A stretch of 64,000 nt of DNA, from assembly GCF_024168645.1 (NCBI RefSeq), contig NZ_JALJWF010000001.1, positions 4,715,501-4,779,500 on the forward strand. Direction: 5' to 3'. Shown one piece after another: positions 1 to 8,735 of this stretch. The DNA is from Pseudomonas sp. GGS8 (GTDB taxonomy: Bacteria > Pseudomonadota > Gammaproteobacteria > Pseudomonadales > Pseudomonadaceae). The translations under genes and the position numbers were made by a program. The notes beneath the pieces were generated by a model that was not told the origin of the DNA, did no database searches, and saw only the letters and a program-made list of their open reading frames with translations. How positions within the stretch are numbered: the first letter of the stretch is position 1; each line of letters starts with the position of its first letter.

Positions 1-687
1 GTGCCGGTGGTTGGCTGGCACGCCGGGGCACGCCCCGGGCCGATCGATGGCACGCCGGTGGCCATGAACGTCACGACCGACCCGCTCGAAGTGGCTCGCC
101 TTACGGCCATGGCGGCAGTGGCACAGTCAAACGGACACGCCGGCGTGGTCATCCTGACCGACTCCAAGTACAGCATCGCCATGGCGAAAGCCAAGGCCAT
201 GGAAAACGTCATTCGGGCCTGTCGGGAATGTACAGTGCTGGAAGTGCGCGATGTCGCGATCTCTGAAAGTGGCGAGAAGATGCCGGTGATCACCAAGGAG
301 CTTCTTCAGCGCTATGGCAAGCGCTGGACCCACACGCTGGCCATCAACGATATCTATTTCGACTACTCGATTGCCTCATTGACCAACGCCGCAATACCCA
401 GTGACGGCATCAGTCTGTTGTCTGCCGGTGATGGCAGCGCTTCGGCTTTCTTGCGCATACAGGCAAAAACCTACCAGACCGTTACCGTGGCCGAGCCGCT
501 CAACCTGCATGGCTGGCAAGTGATGGATGAATTGAACCGGCTGTTTGCAGGTCAGCCGGTGAGCGGCTTCGTAGCGCCGATTCACCTGGTCAATGCCGAC
601 AATATCGCCTTCGATGGCGGGAAGAAATTCCAGTACGACCCTGACAATGGTTATCGAGACATCTATCGCCACCAATGGAATCCCTGA
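1..687 (+). CDS. Periplasmic substrate-binding protein, 5'-truncated
   Basis: The reading frame is open from the first base of the window, so the 228 residues seen are the C-terminal part of a longer protein; the GTG at position 1 is not taken as a real start. The sequence has the look of a type I periplasmic binding protein of the sugar/ribose class: alternating hydrophobic strands such as GVVILTD (about residues 48-54) and a hinge-like C-terminal section ending in a short polar tail. The ligand cannot be told. The last 13 bases overlap the start of the GGDEF-EAL gene, which suggests translational coupling and a shared role in periplasmic sensing rather than a plain transporter. No permease or ATPase gene follows it. 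Confidence 0.7.
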   Translation: MPVVGWHAGARPGPIDGTPVAMNVTTDPLEVARLTAMAAVAQSNGHAGVVILTDSKYSIAMAKAKAMENVIRACRECTVLEVRDVAISESGEKMPVITKELLQRYGKRWTHTLAINDIYFDYSIASLTNAAIPSDGISLLSAGDGSASAFLRIQAKTYQTVTVAEPLNLHGWQVMDELNRLFAGQPVSGFVAPIHLVNADNIAFDGGKKFQYDPDNGYRDIYRHQWNP

Positions 688-3600
688 CATTGGACGTTAT
701 TTCCCGGCTCGGACGCCGGCTATTGCCGCAGTCGTTGCGCGCACAGTTCACACTGGCGTTCCTGACGCTGGCGCTGCTGATCCTGGCGGGTGGTGCCACA
801 GCGGTCTATGCGTTGCGCACGTCAAACAACGCCACCCGCCAGCTGACGGATGAACGACTGGTGCGCATGCAAAATGGGCAAGACATGGTGCAGCGGACCT
901 TGCTGATCGAACACCAGACCGATCAGCTTCTGACAACCCGCTCCCCCGACACCCTGCGTTCAAGCTATGCGGCGACCGTCGAACAGCTTGAAGCCCTTGA
1001 TCAACTGGTGCAGGAGCTGACTGCCGCGAACAGTGGCGAGGCGATACTCGACATGCATCAGTCGAGTCAGATGTTCCGCAATACCGCCAACATCGTTGCG
1101 CAGCTGCGAGAAAGCCTGTTGCAAACCGAGGTCACCTTCGAGCAAGCCCTGGAGGATCACGCTGCCCGGTTAACCGCGACCAAGACCCGGGCGAGCCTGG
1201 AACTGGCGGTGTTACTTTTCGATCTGCCGCAGGCTAATGACAGTGATGCCGTGCAACGGCTGCGGATCCGATATGAGCGCCTGTCACGCGCCGCAGGCAA
1301 GTTACCCGATGCTGATGTGGAAACGCCCGATCTCTTCTCCCAGCGCCTGAGACTCATCAATCAGCACAACGTCATACAGCGCTTCAATGAGGAGTTGAAG
1401 AATGAAGCGGGGGTTCTGGTCGCGGTGGCCCGTGCGCAATCCAGTGCTTACACCGAAGACTATCGCGAAGCCGTGCAACGCCTGGTCGAGGCCTCAAATC
1501 GTAGCCAGCAATGGGTGCTGATCATGTTGGGCGCCAGCCTGGTGTTCGCCTGGTTTGTGACCCGGGTCTTCATGGGCCGTCATGTGCTCGTGCGCCTGAA
1601 TGAAATAAGCCGGCAATTGCGTCAGGAACGCACTGACAAAACGCATTTGATGATGGAGGAGCATGGGAAGGACGAGATCGGCAACATGGCTCGTGCGGTG
1701 AATCAATTCCTCAAGGACCGTCTTCAGCTGGAAAAAAAAACGGTCCAATTGAGTATCGCCACAGAGCGGCTCGCCCTGCAAAACAACCGATTAGAGCAAG
1801 AAGCCATCATCCGTGCCGGACAAGGTCATGTCCTGGAACTGATCGCCAGAAGCACCGAGCTTGCAGAAGTCCTCGATAGCCTAGCTCACCTGGTCGAGTC
1901 CCAACTGGAGGGGATGATGGTGTCCATCCTGGTGCTGGATGAGGATGGACAGCACCTGCTGCACGGGGCTGCCCCCAGTTTGCCGAAAGCCTATAACCAG
2001 CTCATTGACGGGATTGCGATCGGTCCGAGTGTCGGTTCATGCGGCACCGCGGTGTATCGACGAGAGCCGGTCATCGTCACGGATATCGAGCTGGATTCGC
2101 TGTGGGAGGAGTACCGATCAGCCGCTGCGCCCTATGGATTTCGCGCCTGCTGGTCGACGCCGATTCTGTCCCATGAGCGAAAGGTATTGGGGACGTTTGC
2201 CCTGTATTCCAACACCGTACGCAGCCCCAGCTCGACCGAGACACGACTGATCGACATGGCGACACCTCTTGCCGGCATTGCGATAGAACGCCAACTGACC
2301 GAAAAGCGCATTCGCTATATGGGCGACCATGACGCACTGACCGGGCTGCCGAATCGCACACTGCTCGAAGACCGTCTCAAGCAGGCAATGCTTTATGCCC
2401 AGCGCTACAGCCGGCTGGTGACGGTGGTGTTTCTCGATCTGGACAAATTCAAACTGGTGAATGACAGCCTTGGGCACAGTGCTGGAGACGAACTGCTGAA
2501 AACCGTCGCCCAGCGCATGCAGGAGTGTGTACGCCGCACCGACACCGTCGTGCGACTGGGTGGCGACGAATTTGTGATCATCCTGTTCGACCAGCCCTCA
2601 GACCTCGACGGCGTCACTCCAGCCCTGCACAAGATTCAGGAAGCCATCCTGCAACCGATTCAGCTCAGCGGACATACACTCCACGTCACCTGCAGCATGG
2701 GGGTGGCCACCTATCCAGCCGACGGCAGCGATACCGACACGTTGCTCAGCAATGCGGACGCCGCCATGTACCGGGCCAAGGAGCTGGGTCGCAACAGTTA
2801 CCAGTTCTATACGAGCGAGATGAATAACAAGGTTCAGGGCAAGCTCGCCATGCAAGACGGGCTACGAAACGCACTTAACCATGACGAATTCCTGCTGCTG
2901 TACCAGCCACAGGTGGATTTGCAATCAGGGCAGATTATCGGCGTAGAGGCACTGATCCGCTGGCAGCACCCCGAGCTCGGCATGGTGTCTCCGATCAAAT
3001 TCATTCCCCAGGCCGAAGAGACCGGGTTGATCGTGCCCATCGGCGACTGGGTCATTCATACTGCGTGCAGACAGAACAAAAACTGGCAGGATGCGGGCTG
3101 GCCGCCGATCACCATATCGGTGAATATTTCAGCACGCCAGTTCATCGAAAGGGACCTGGTCGACCGGGTGAGGCATGCCTTGCAAGAGACCGGACTGGAC
3201 CCGATGTACCTTGAGCTGGAGCTGACCGAAAGTCTGATCATGCAAGACCTTCAGCAAGCCATCAGCAAAATGAAGGAACTGCAATCAATGGGGATCAGTC
3301 TGTCGATCGACGACTTCGGCACCGGCTACTCCAGCCTCGCGGCATTGAAAAGCTTCCCCATCGCCAGACTCAAGATCGACCAGTCTTTCGTGCACGATCT
3401 GCCCGACAACGAGAACGACAAAGCCATCGCTACCGCAGTGATTTCGTTGGGGCACCAACTGAACCTCAAGGTCATAGCCGAAGGTGTCGAAACCGAAGAG
3501 CAGCAAATCTTCCTGCGTGAGAACGGCTGCGATGAAATTCAGGGCCATTTTTTCAGCAGAGCGGTCAGCGCAGAGGAAATCAGTCTGTTACTGCGTACGC

Positions 3601-3695
3601 CCCCAATGCCTCAACCGAGCCGCATTACCAGCCCTGATGCGGTAAGGCGAAAACGCGATGTAAAACGTCCACGCAGTCCAATGCCCGGGCATTAA
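675..3695 (+). CDS. Membrane-bound GGDEF-EAL cyclic-di-GMP protein with HAMP and GAF domains
   Basis: A 1006-residue protein for making and/or breaking down cyclic di-GMP. Order of parts: membrane segment about 25-45, periplasmic helical region about 46-275, second membrane segment about 277-297, HAMP about 300-360, GAF-like domain about 385-535, GGDEF domain with an intact GGDEF motif at 629-633, and EAL domain with EAL at 758-760 followed by the DDFGTGYSS loop. An RRTD inhibitory-site motif sits five residues before GGDEF. Both catalytic motifs look intact, so net direction of activity cannot be read. The start overlaps the upstream binding-protein gene by 13 bases, so the periplasmic region may read the state of that protein. 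It is not obviously part of the denitrification set downstream. Confidence 0.9.
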   Translation: MESLTLDVISRLGRRLLPQSLRAQFTLAFLTLALLILAGGATAVYALRTSNNATRQLTDERLVRMQNGQDMVQRTLLIEHQTDQLLTTRSPDTLRSSYAATVEQLEALDQLVQELTAANSGEAILDMHQSSQMFRNTANIVAQLRESLLQTEVTFEQALEDHAARLTATKTRASLELAVLLFDLPQANDSDAVQRLRIRYERLSRAAGKLPDADVETPDLFSQRLRLINQHNVIQRFNEELKNEAGVLVAVARAQSSAYTEDYREAVQRLVEASNRSQQWVLIMLGASLVFAWFVTRVFMGRHVLVRLNEISRQLRQERTDKTHLMMEEHGKDEIGNMARAVNQFLKDRLQLEKKTVQLSIATERLALQNNRLEQEAIIRAGQGHVLELIARSTELAEVLDSLAHLVESQLEGMMVSILVLDEDGQHLLHGAAPSLPKAYNQLIDGIAIGPSVGSCGTAVYRREPVIVTDIELDSLWEEYRSAAAPYGFRACWSTPILSHERKVLGTFALYSNTVRSPSSTETRLIDMATPLAGIAIERQLTEKRIRYMGDHDALTGLPNRTLLEDRLKQAMLYAQRYSRLVTVVFLDLDKFKLVNDSLGHSAGDELLKTVAQRMQECVRRTDTVVRLGGDEFVIILFDQPSDLDGVTPALHKIQEAILQPIQLSGHTLHVTCSMGVATYPADGSDTDTLLSNADAAMYRAKELGRNSYQFYTSEMNNKVQGKLAMQDGLRNALNHDEFLLLYQPQVDLQSGQIIGVEALIRWQHPELGMVSPIKFIPQAEETGLIVPIGDWVIHTACRQNKNWQDAGWPPITISVNISARQFIERDLVDRVRHALQETGLDPMYLELELTESLIMQDLQQAISKMKELQSMGISLSIDDFGTGYSSLAALKSFPIARLKIDQSFVHDLPDNENDKAIATAVISLGHQLNLKVIAEGVETEEQQIFLRENGCDEIQGHFFSRAVSAEEISLLLRTPPMPQPSRITSPDAVRRKRDVKRPRSPMPGH

Positions 3696-3874
3696 TGACT
3701 TAGTGAAAACGCTGTTGTGTCAGAAGCCGATCGCCTGGGTACTTCGCAAACTGGCAGTGACGGGCGTCATTATCGGAGCTCGCCCTCCGGCACAAGTAGA
3801 CGGGCTGATTGCAGCTTCGGAATTGCGCTTTCGAACCATGGAAATCGGTTGAGCAACGGCCTTGTCTGCATTAC

Positions 3875-3888
3875 TTGATTGACGTCAA
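3875..3888 (+). promoter_or_regulatory. ANR/DNR (FNR-type) box upstream of moaC
   Basis: TTGATTGACGTCAA fits TTGAY-N4-RTCAA. Its centre is about 75 bases before the moaC ATG at 3957, which suits a site near -41 with a leader of about 35 bases. The rest of 3696-3956 holds no supported gene. Confidence 0.7.
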
Positions 3889-3956
3889 CCGCCTGTGTCG
3901 GCCTGCGCTGTATTCTGCGCTGAAACCGACTGTTGGTAGCGCAAGGCTTATTGCTC

Positions 3957-4442
3957 ATGACTGAATTGATGCTGACTCACCTCGACTCACTGGGACGCGT
4001 GCGAATGGTCGATGTTACGGATAAATGCGTGACGTCCCGAGAAGCAGTGGCTGAAGCATGGGTTCATATGCTTGCCGAGACCCGACAACTGATTGCCAGT
4101 GGTGCTCACCCTAAAGGTGATGTATTTGCGGTAGCACGGATCGCTGGCATTCAGGCGGCCAAACGCGCGAGCGAGTTGATTCCGCTCTGTCATCCGCTGC
4201 TTTTGAGCAGTGTTAACGTTGAGTTGAGTTTTGAAGGTGACCAACGCGTACGTATTGTTTCTCGGTGCAAGTTGTCCGGACAGACCGGCGTCGAGATGGA
4301 GGCACTGACCGCCGCCAGTGTGGCGGCCTTGACCCTGTATGACATGTGCAAGGCCGTGGACCGGGGCATGAGTATCGAATCGGTGCGGTTGTTGGAAAAA
4401 CGGGGTGGTAAAAGCGGTTGGTATCAGGCGCAGGAACAATGA
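3957..4442 (+). CDS. moaC: Cyclic pyranopterin monophosphate synthase MoaC
   Basis: A 161-residue MoaC, which converts the product of MoaA into cyclic pyranopterin monophosphate for molybdenum cofactor synthesis. The family signature [13 protein letters not shown] is present around residues 56-68, and the C-terminal lysine-rich end (KRGGKSG) is in place; length is normal for the family. The ATG at 3957 is preferred over an upstream in-frame GTG because the protein then begins with the usual MoaC N-terminus. The stop overlaps the moaD start (ATGA). With an FNR-type box upstream, this copy probably serves nitrate reductase under low oxygen. The partner gene moaA lies far away at the end of the nar operon. 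Confidence 0.95.
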   Translation: MTELMLTHLDSLGRVRMVDVTDKCVTSREAVAEAWVHMLAETRQLIASGAHPKGDVFAVARIAGIQAAKRASELIPLCHPLLLSSVNVELSFEGDQRVRIVSRCKLSGQTGVEMEALTAASVAALTLYDMCKAVDRGMSIESVRLLEKRGGKSGWYQAQEQ

Positions 4443-4684
4443 AGTTGAATGTTTTGTATTTCTCACGGTATCGCGAAACGCTGGGCCTTGACGATGAAAC
4501 GATTGAAGGTGATTTCACTTCTGTCGATCAGTTGCGTCAGCACCTGATACGTCGTTCTGGCGTCTGGCAGGTGCTGGCCGAACAGAACCTCATGTGTGCC
4601 CGCAATCAGGAGATGTGCGGGCTCGATGAGCCGTTGATAGACGGTGATGAAGTGGGTTTTTTCCCCACCGTAACGGGAGGGTGA
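4439..4684 (+). CDS. moaD: Molybdopterin synthase sulfur-carrier subunit MoaD
   Basis: An 81-residue ubiquitin-like protein ending in Gly-Gly, the C-terminus that is adenylated and thiocarboxylated so that it can deliver sulfur to cyclic pyranopterin monophosphate. The N-terminal strand [13 protein letters not shown] and the [13 protein letters not shown] ending are typical of MoaD. Its ATG overlaps the moaC stop by four bases, and moaE begins four bases after its stop, so the three genes are one tightly coupled unit. Confidence 0.95.
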   Translation: MKLNVLYFSRYRETLGLDDETIEGDFTSVDQLRQHLIRRSGVWQVLAEQNLMCARNQEMCGLDEPLIDGDEVGFFPTVTGG

Positions 4685-4688
4685 TTCG

Positions 4689-5135
4689 ATGATTCGAGTG
4701 CAGACAGAGCGCTTCGACCCCGGCACCGAAATCAATGCCCTGCAGGCTTTGAGCCTGAATGTCGGTGCCGTGGTGAGTTTTGTCGGGTATGTACGTGACA
4801 CCAACGTCGGACAAGAAGTCGCCGGGATGTTTCTTGAGCATTACCCCGGTATGACCGAAAAGGTCCTGGGCAAGATCGCCGACGAAGCCCGACAGCGCTG
4901 GCCGTTGCTCGGACTGGTACTGATCCATCGAATCGGCGCGCTGCAACCGGGAGAACCCATTGTCTTTGTCGGCATCAGCAGCAGTCATCGTCAAGCGGCT
5001 TTTGATGCCTGTGCGTTTGTAATGGATTACCTGAAAACCCGCGCGCCATTCTGGAAGAAAGAACAGGTGGCCGAGAGTTCCCATTGGGTCGAGGCTCGCA
5101 ACAGTGATCGCGAGGCGGCGCAACGATGGGAGTGA
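4689..5135 (+). CDS. moaE: Molybdopterin synthase catalytic subunit MoaE
   Basis: A 148-residue large subunit of molybdopterin synthase; with MoaD it inserts two sulfurs to form the dithiolene of molybdopterin. The conserved stretch FWKKEQVAESSHWVEA near residues 118-133 holds the lysines of the active site. A GGGAGGG ribosome-binding sequence lies seven bases before the ATG. Together with moaC and moaD it makes an inducible Moco gene set under the FNR-type box at 3875. Confidence 0.95.
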   Translation: MIRVQTERFDPGTEINALQALSLNVGAVVSFVGYVRDTNVGQEVAGMFLEHYPGMTEKVLGKIADEARQRWPLLGLVLIHRIGALQPGEPIVFVGISSSHRQAAFDACAFVMDYLKTRAPFWKKEQVAESSHWVEARNSDREAAQRWE

Positions 5136-5189
5136 CGTTTCCCTCGCGATGAGTGGATCGTGTTCAGCTGTATCGAGAGCGAGAATCCC

Positions 5190-5633
5190 ATGCTCTATCC
5201 GCTGTTTCTGACGTTGCATCTGTTTTCCGCGCTGATTTTTATCGGCACGGTGTTCTTCGAAGTCCTGTTCCTTGAAAGTATCCGCAAACAGCTGCCTGCC
5301 AAGGTCATGTTGCTGGTCGAGCAGGGGATCGGTCGACGTGCCCGCACCTTGATTCCATGGGTTCTGCTGATGTTGTTCGGCGCCGGGCTGGGGATGGTCT
5401 GGCTGCGTTATTTGCCGGCCCTTGCAGCGCCGATGACCTCATCGTTTGGCACATTGCTGATGTTGAAAATCGTGGTGGCCGTCAGCGTACTGCTGCATTT
5501 CCTGGCCGCCATGTATTTGTTCAAAAGTGGCCGGATGAGTGCTCGATATCTGCATTTCATCCATGGCAGCCTGTTCTGCCACATGGTCATCATCGTACTG
5601 TTGGCCAAGTGGATGTTTTACCTGACGTGGTAA
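5190..5633 (+). CDS. Small four-helix membrane protein, CopD-like (paralogue 1)
   Basis: A 147-residue protein that is almost entirely membrane: four hydrophobic helices at about 3-25, 48-68, 82-105 and 122-144. Conserved-looking points are His9 in LFLTLHLFSA, the motif IGTVFFEV, and a near-C-terminal HGSLFCHMVIIVLLAKWMFY. It is clearly paralogous to the protein at 26401-26838 (same length, same IGT-FFEV and HMV-IVILAK-MFY motifs). The fold recalls CopD/DUF2269-type proteins with heme- or copper-binding histidines, but I cannot assign a function. Start at 5190 rather than an upstream GTG because it gives the same N-terminus as the paralogue. It sits between moaE and the hemN pair. Confidence 0.75.
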   Translation: MLYPLFLTLHLFSALIFIGTVFFEVLFLESIRKQLPAKVMLLVEQGIGRRARTLIPWVLLMLFGAGLGMVWLRYLPALAAPMTSSFGTLLMLKIVVAVSVLLHFLAAMYLFKSGRMSARYLHFIHGSLFCHMVIIVLLAKWMFYLTW

Positions 5634-5678
5634 CTGGGCTGCCTGGTGACGGTTGCGCGACAAGCACTTTGCTCGCGC

Positions 5679-5692
5679 TTGATGCAAATCAA
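5679..5692 (+). promoter_or_regulatory. Perfect ANR/DNR box before the hemN-like/hemN pair
   Basis: TTGATGCAAATCAA matches the consensus exactly. Centred about 66 bases before the ATG at 5752, it places a class II-type transcript start near 5726. That start lies downstream of an alternative in-frame ATG at 5698, which argues for 5752 as the true start. Confidence 0.85.
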
Positions 5693-5751
5693 GGAGCATG
5701 GGTCGCCAGACTCCGACACTGGCGGTCCGCAGGCAGTCTCGGAGACCCGTT

Positions 5752-7137
5752 ATGCTCAATTTGTTTCACAGCCCCGGTGAGCTGAACGTCCGGTACGATC
5801 AAGGCGTGCTCGACCCCAACTGCCATGTCGACACTGAAAAATTTCATGGCGGCATCGGCTCTCTGGATTTGCTTCGTGCGTTGCGCGTCAGCCACCAGAG
5901 GTGCCATCCGCTATCGCTGAACGTGCAACTGCCTTCTTACCTTAAGCCGGCCTTGTGGTCCCCTCGCGAAACTTCATGCGAGCACAGTGTTGTCGAACAC
6001 TATCTTCAGCGCCTGGAACATGAGATCGACCTTGTCGGTTGTCATCTGGGAGCCAGGCAGCGGGTCGAGCAGTTCCATCTTGGCGGCGGAACACCTGCCA
6101 TTACCCACCTGAGACGGCTGATGAATCACCTTCGTGGCCGCTTCAACTTTCTTGGACATGAGTGCGGTGACTACAGCATAGAAGTGGACCTTCACCATAC
6201 GGATTGGTCGACCATGGGCATGCTGCGTGACTTGGAGTTTACTCATGTCAGCATCGGCGTTCCGGACATCGGTGCCGACAGTGCGATGTCGGTGGCCTGC
6301 TACCAGAACCCGGCACCGATCCATTCGCTTATCGATGCCGCTCGTACCTTCGGCTATCGATCCATCAATGTCGATCTGGGTTATGGCCATACCTGGCAGA
6401 CGCCAGAAAGTTTTGCACTGAAACTGGCAACCATCATCGCACTGGAGCCGGACCGGCTGCTGGTGTTTGATTATGCCCGGCCACCGCAACGCTATCGGCC
6501 AAAGGCCGCAGACAAAATCAGGGCGTTTTGCAGCGAGGAAGAAAAAGCCGACATGCGCCGGATCTGCTTCGAACAGTTGATCGGCGCTGGTTATCACTAC
6601 ATTGGCCTGGGTCAGTTTGTCCGGCCTGATGACGATTTGGCGATTGCTCAGGAACGCGGCCGATTGCGTCGCAATGGTGAGGGGTTTACCCGTCACGGAC
6701 ATTGCGACCATATCGGGTTCGGTTTGGGCGCTATCAGTCAGATCGACGGTTTGTATGCGCAAAACACCGACGAACTGGAACGGTACCAGCGGCAACTGGA
6801 CATGGACCAATTGCCGACGAGTCGTGGCTGGCGCTGTGAGGCAGGGAATCAGGTCAGGCACATGGTCATGGAACGCCTGGCGTGTGATCTGGAACTGGAT
6901 ATTCAGGCAATCGAGACGCGTCATGGACTGATTTTTCGTCAGTACTTTTTCACCGCCTGGTCTGTGCTGGAGCAATTGAGCCGTGACGGGTTGATCGAAC
7001 TGTCTGACCGTTTCATTAGTATTCTTCCGGCCGGTCGGCCGCACGTGGATGCCATCTGCAACCTGTTTGAAAAGGATTCGGGCGGTGCTGGGCATCCGTC
7101 CCATTGCGAGTGGGTTGATCATGACACGTTCATTTGA
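5752..7137 (+). CDS. HemN-like protein lacking the radical-SAM cysteines
   Basis: A 461-residue protein that aligns over its whole length with the HemN that follows it: shared landmarks are HLGGGTP, a DYSIEVD strand, SIGVPD against SFGVQD, VDLGYGH against VDLIYGLP, GLGQFVRPDDDLA against GMDHFALPDDELA, and the DHIGFGLGAIS segment. Where HemN has CKSLCYYC, this protein reads PSYLKPALWSPRE, so none of the three cluster-binding cysteines is present. The HemN N-terminal tripwire region is also replaced. It therefore cannot bind the standard 4Fe-4S/SAM centre there and is not a copro'gen dehydrogenase by itself. It overlaps hemN by 17 bases and shares its ANR-type promoter. A partner, chaperone or regulatory role with HemN is an inference. 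Confidence 0.85.
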   Translation: MLNLFHSPGELNVRYDQGVLDPNCHVDTEKFHGGIGSLDLLRALRVSHQRCHPLSLNVQLPSYLKPALWSPRETSCEHSVVEHYLQRLEHEIDLVGCHLGARQRVEQFHLGGGTPAITHLRRLMNHLRGRFNFLGHECGDYSIEVDLHHTDWSTMGMLRDLEFTHVSIGVPDIGADSAMSVACYQNPAPIHSLIDAARTFGYRSINVDLGYGHTWQTPESFALKLATIIALEPDRLLVFDYARPPQRYRPKAADKIRAFCSEEEKADMRRICFEQLIGAGYHYIGLGQFVRPDDDLAIAQERGRLRRNGEGFTRHGHCDHIGFGLGAISQIDGLYAQNTDELERYQRQLDMDQLPTSRGWRCEAGNQVRHMVMERLACDLELDIQAIETRHGLIFRQYFFTAWSVLEQLSRDGLIELSDRFISILPAGRPHVDAICNLFEKDSGGAGHPSHCEWVDHDTFI

Positions 7138-8509
7138 TTTCAATCGCGCCCTGGTCGAAAAGTATGACCTCCCGGGGCCGCGCTATACCTCTTACCCGAC
7201 CGCGCCGCAGTTTCATCAGGCGTTCGCCGTCGATGACTATCAGCGTGCGGCCTCGGACAGCAACCAGGCGATAACGCCAAAATCGCTGTCGGTGTACATC
7301 CACATCCCGTTCTGCAAGAGCCTTTGTTACTACTGCGCCTGCAACAAAATCATTACTCGGAAAGCCCACCGCGCCGTCGAGTACCTGGCGTACCTCAAGC
7401 GCGAAATCGTGATGCAAGCCGCCTTGTTCGACCGCAGCCGAAAACTCACACAATTGCATCTGGGAGGTGGCACACCGACCTATTTGACCGGCGAGCAACT
7501 GGCTGACCTTATGGACTGCCTGCGCCAGGCATTCGACATGGATGACAGCGATGACCATGAGTTTTCCATCGAGGTTGACCCGCGCACCATCAATACGCAA
7601 CAGATCCAGTTGTTGCGTCAGTTGGGCTTCAATCGTTTGAGCTTTGGCGTACAGGACTTCGATCCCGACGTGCAGGCTGCGGTCAATCGGCGGCAAAGTG
7701 AAGAGCAAATCCATGCGCTGGTCGCTGCGGCACGCCAGGCGCAATTCAAATCGATCAGTGTCGATCTGATTTACGGCCTGCCATTGCAAACCGTGGAGAG
7801 TTTCGATGTCACCCTCGGCAAGATCATCGCGCTGTGTCCGGACCGGATTGCGGCCTACAGCTACGCCCATTTGCCGGAGCTGGTGCGCGCGCAACGACTG
7901 ATTCGTCCGGCCGATATGCCGCCACCTGAGCGCAAGCTAGAGTTGCTTGAACTGACAATCCGCCGTCTGACCGAGGCCGGTTATGTCTATATCGGCATGG
8001 ACCATTTCGCCTTGCCGGACGATGAACTGGCCTTGGCCCGGGCCAATGGCACGTTGCAGCGCAATTTCCAGGGATATTCCACCCACGCTGACTGTGATTT
8101 GATCGGTCTCGGAGTGTCTTCGATCGGCAAGGTCGGCGATAGCTACAGCCAGAGCGTCAAGGAGCTTTCGCAGTACTACGCGCGGCTGGATCAAGGCTTG
8201 TTACCGGTCCATCGAGGTTACCGCTTGAGCGCCGACGATCAGCTGCGCCGTGAGGTGATCAGCGATCTGATGTGCCACGGCCGGATCGACTTCGGCAAGT
8301 TTGAAGCGCGTCATGACATCTGCTTTACCGATTACTTTGCCGAGGCGCTGATGCAACTGGACGAGCATGTTCGCGATGGCTTGCTGCAGATTCACAAAGA
8401 CGCGTTGGTGTTGTTGCCTCACGGGCATTTGATGATGCGCAGCGCGGCGATGGCGTTCGATGCTTATTTGGGTGTTGATCAAAAAGGCCGGTTTTCACGC
8501 ACCGTTTGA
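7121..8509 (+). CDS. hemN: Oxygen-independent coproporphyrinogen III dehydrogenase HemN
   Basis: A 462-residue radical-SAM enzyme that converts coproporphyrinogen III to protoporphyrinogen IX without oxygen. The tripwire-type N-terminus (YDLPGPRYTSYPTAPQF, about residues 14-30), the CKSLCYYC motif near residue 65 and HLGGGTPTYL are all present, with normal family length. The ATG at 7121 gives the canonical start and overlaps the stop of the cysteine-less paralogue upstream. It supplies heme for the cytochromes of nitrate, nitrite and NO reduction encoded in this window. It probably shares the FNR-type box at 5679 with the gene before it. Confidence 0.96.
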   Translation: MTRSFDFNRALVEKYDLPGPRYTSYPTAPQFHQAFAVDDYQRAASDSNQAITPKSLSVYIHIPFCKSLCYYCACNKIITRKAHRAVEYLAYLKREIVMQAALFDRSRKLTQLHLGGGTPTYLTGEQLADLMDCLRQAFDMDDSDDHEFSIEVDPRTINTQQIQLLRQLGFNRLSFGVQDFDPDVQAAVNRRQSEEQIHALVAAARQAQFKSISVDLIYGLPLQTVESFDVTLGKIIALCPDRIAAYSYAHLPELVRAQRLIRPADMPPPERKLELLELTIRRLTEAGYVYIGMDHFALPDDELALARANGTLQRNFQGYSTHADCDLIGLGVSSIGKVGDSYSQSVKELSQYYARLDQGLLPVHRGYRLSADDQLRREVISDLMCHGRIDFGKFEARHDICFTDYFAEALMQLDEHVRDGLLQIHKDALVLLPHGHLMMRSAAMAFDAYLGVDQKGRFSRTV

Positions 8510-8657
8510 AGTTCCCAGCTCCGGAGATGCGTCAGCGGTGGCCAACGTGACGGTTTTTCAGCTGTCCCAAGGTGCGCGCGGGGTGTTTATGGTCAGGACT
8601 GGAAGGTCGATAACGGGTACACCTTGGAGGTGATGCTGAGCGGAGGTGGGCCAGATT

Positions 8658-8699
8658 CCTGTGGCGAGGGGGCTTGTCGGAACGCCCCCTCGCCACAGG
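8658..8699. terminator. Perfect 15-bp hairpin between hemN and nirN
   Basis: A 15-base inverted repeat (CCTGTGGCGAGGGGG with its exact complement) and a 12-base loop lie between the convergent ends of hemN (8509) and nirN (8736). The arms belong to the gtggcgag REP family found elsewhere in this window. It has no T run, so it may act as a REP-type boundary rather than a classical intrinsic terminator. The remaining bases 8510-8735 hold nothing else I can support. Confidence 0.7.
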
Positions 8700-8735
8700 G
8701 TGTGCGTTTGCGCATTTTAAGCCGGGGCGCAACGT

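Noticed and set aside
3770..3958. Minus-strand 62-codon frame before moaC
   Set aside because: It runs through the moaC promoter and FNR-type box, and has no family match or ribosome site.
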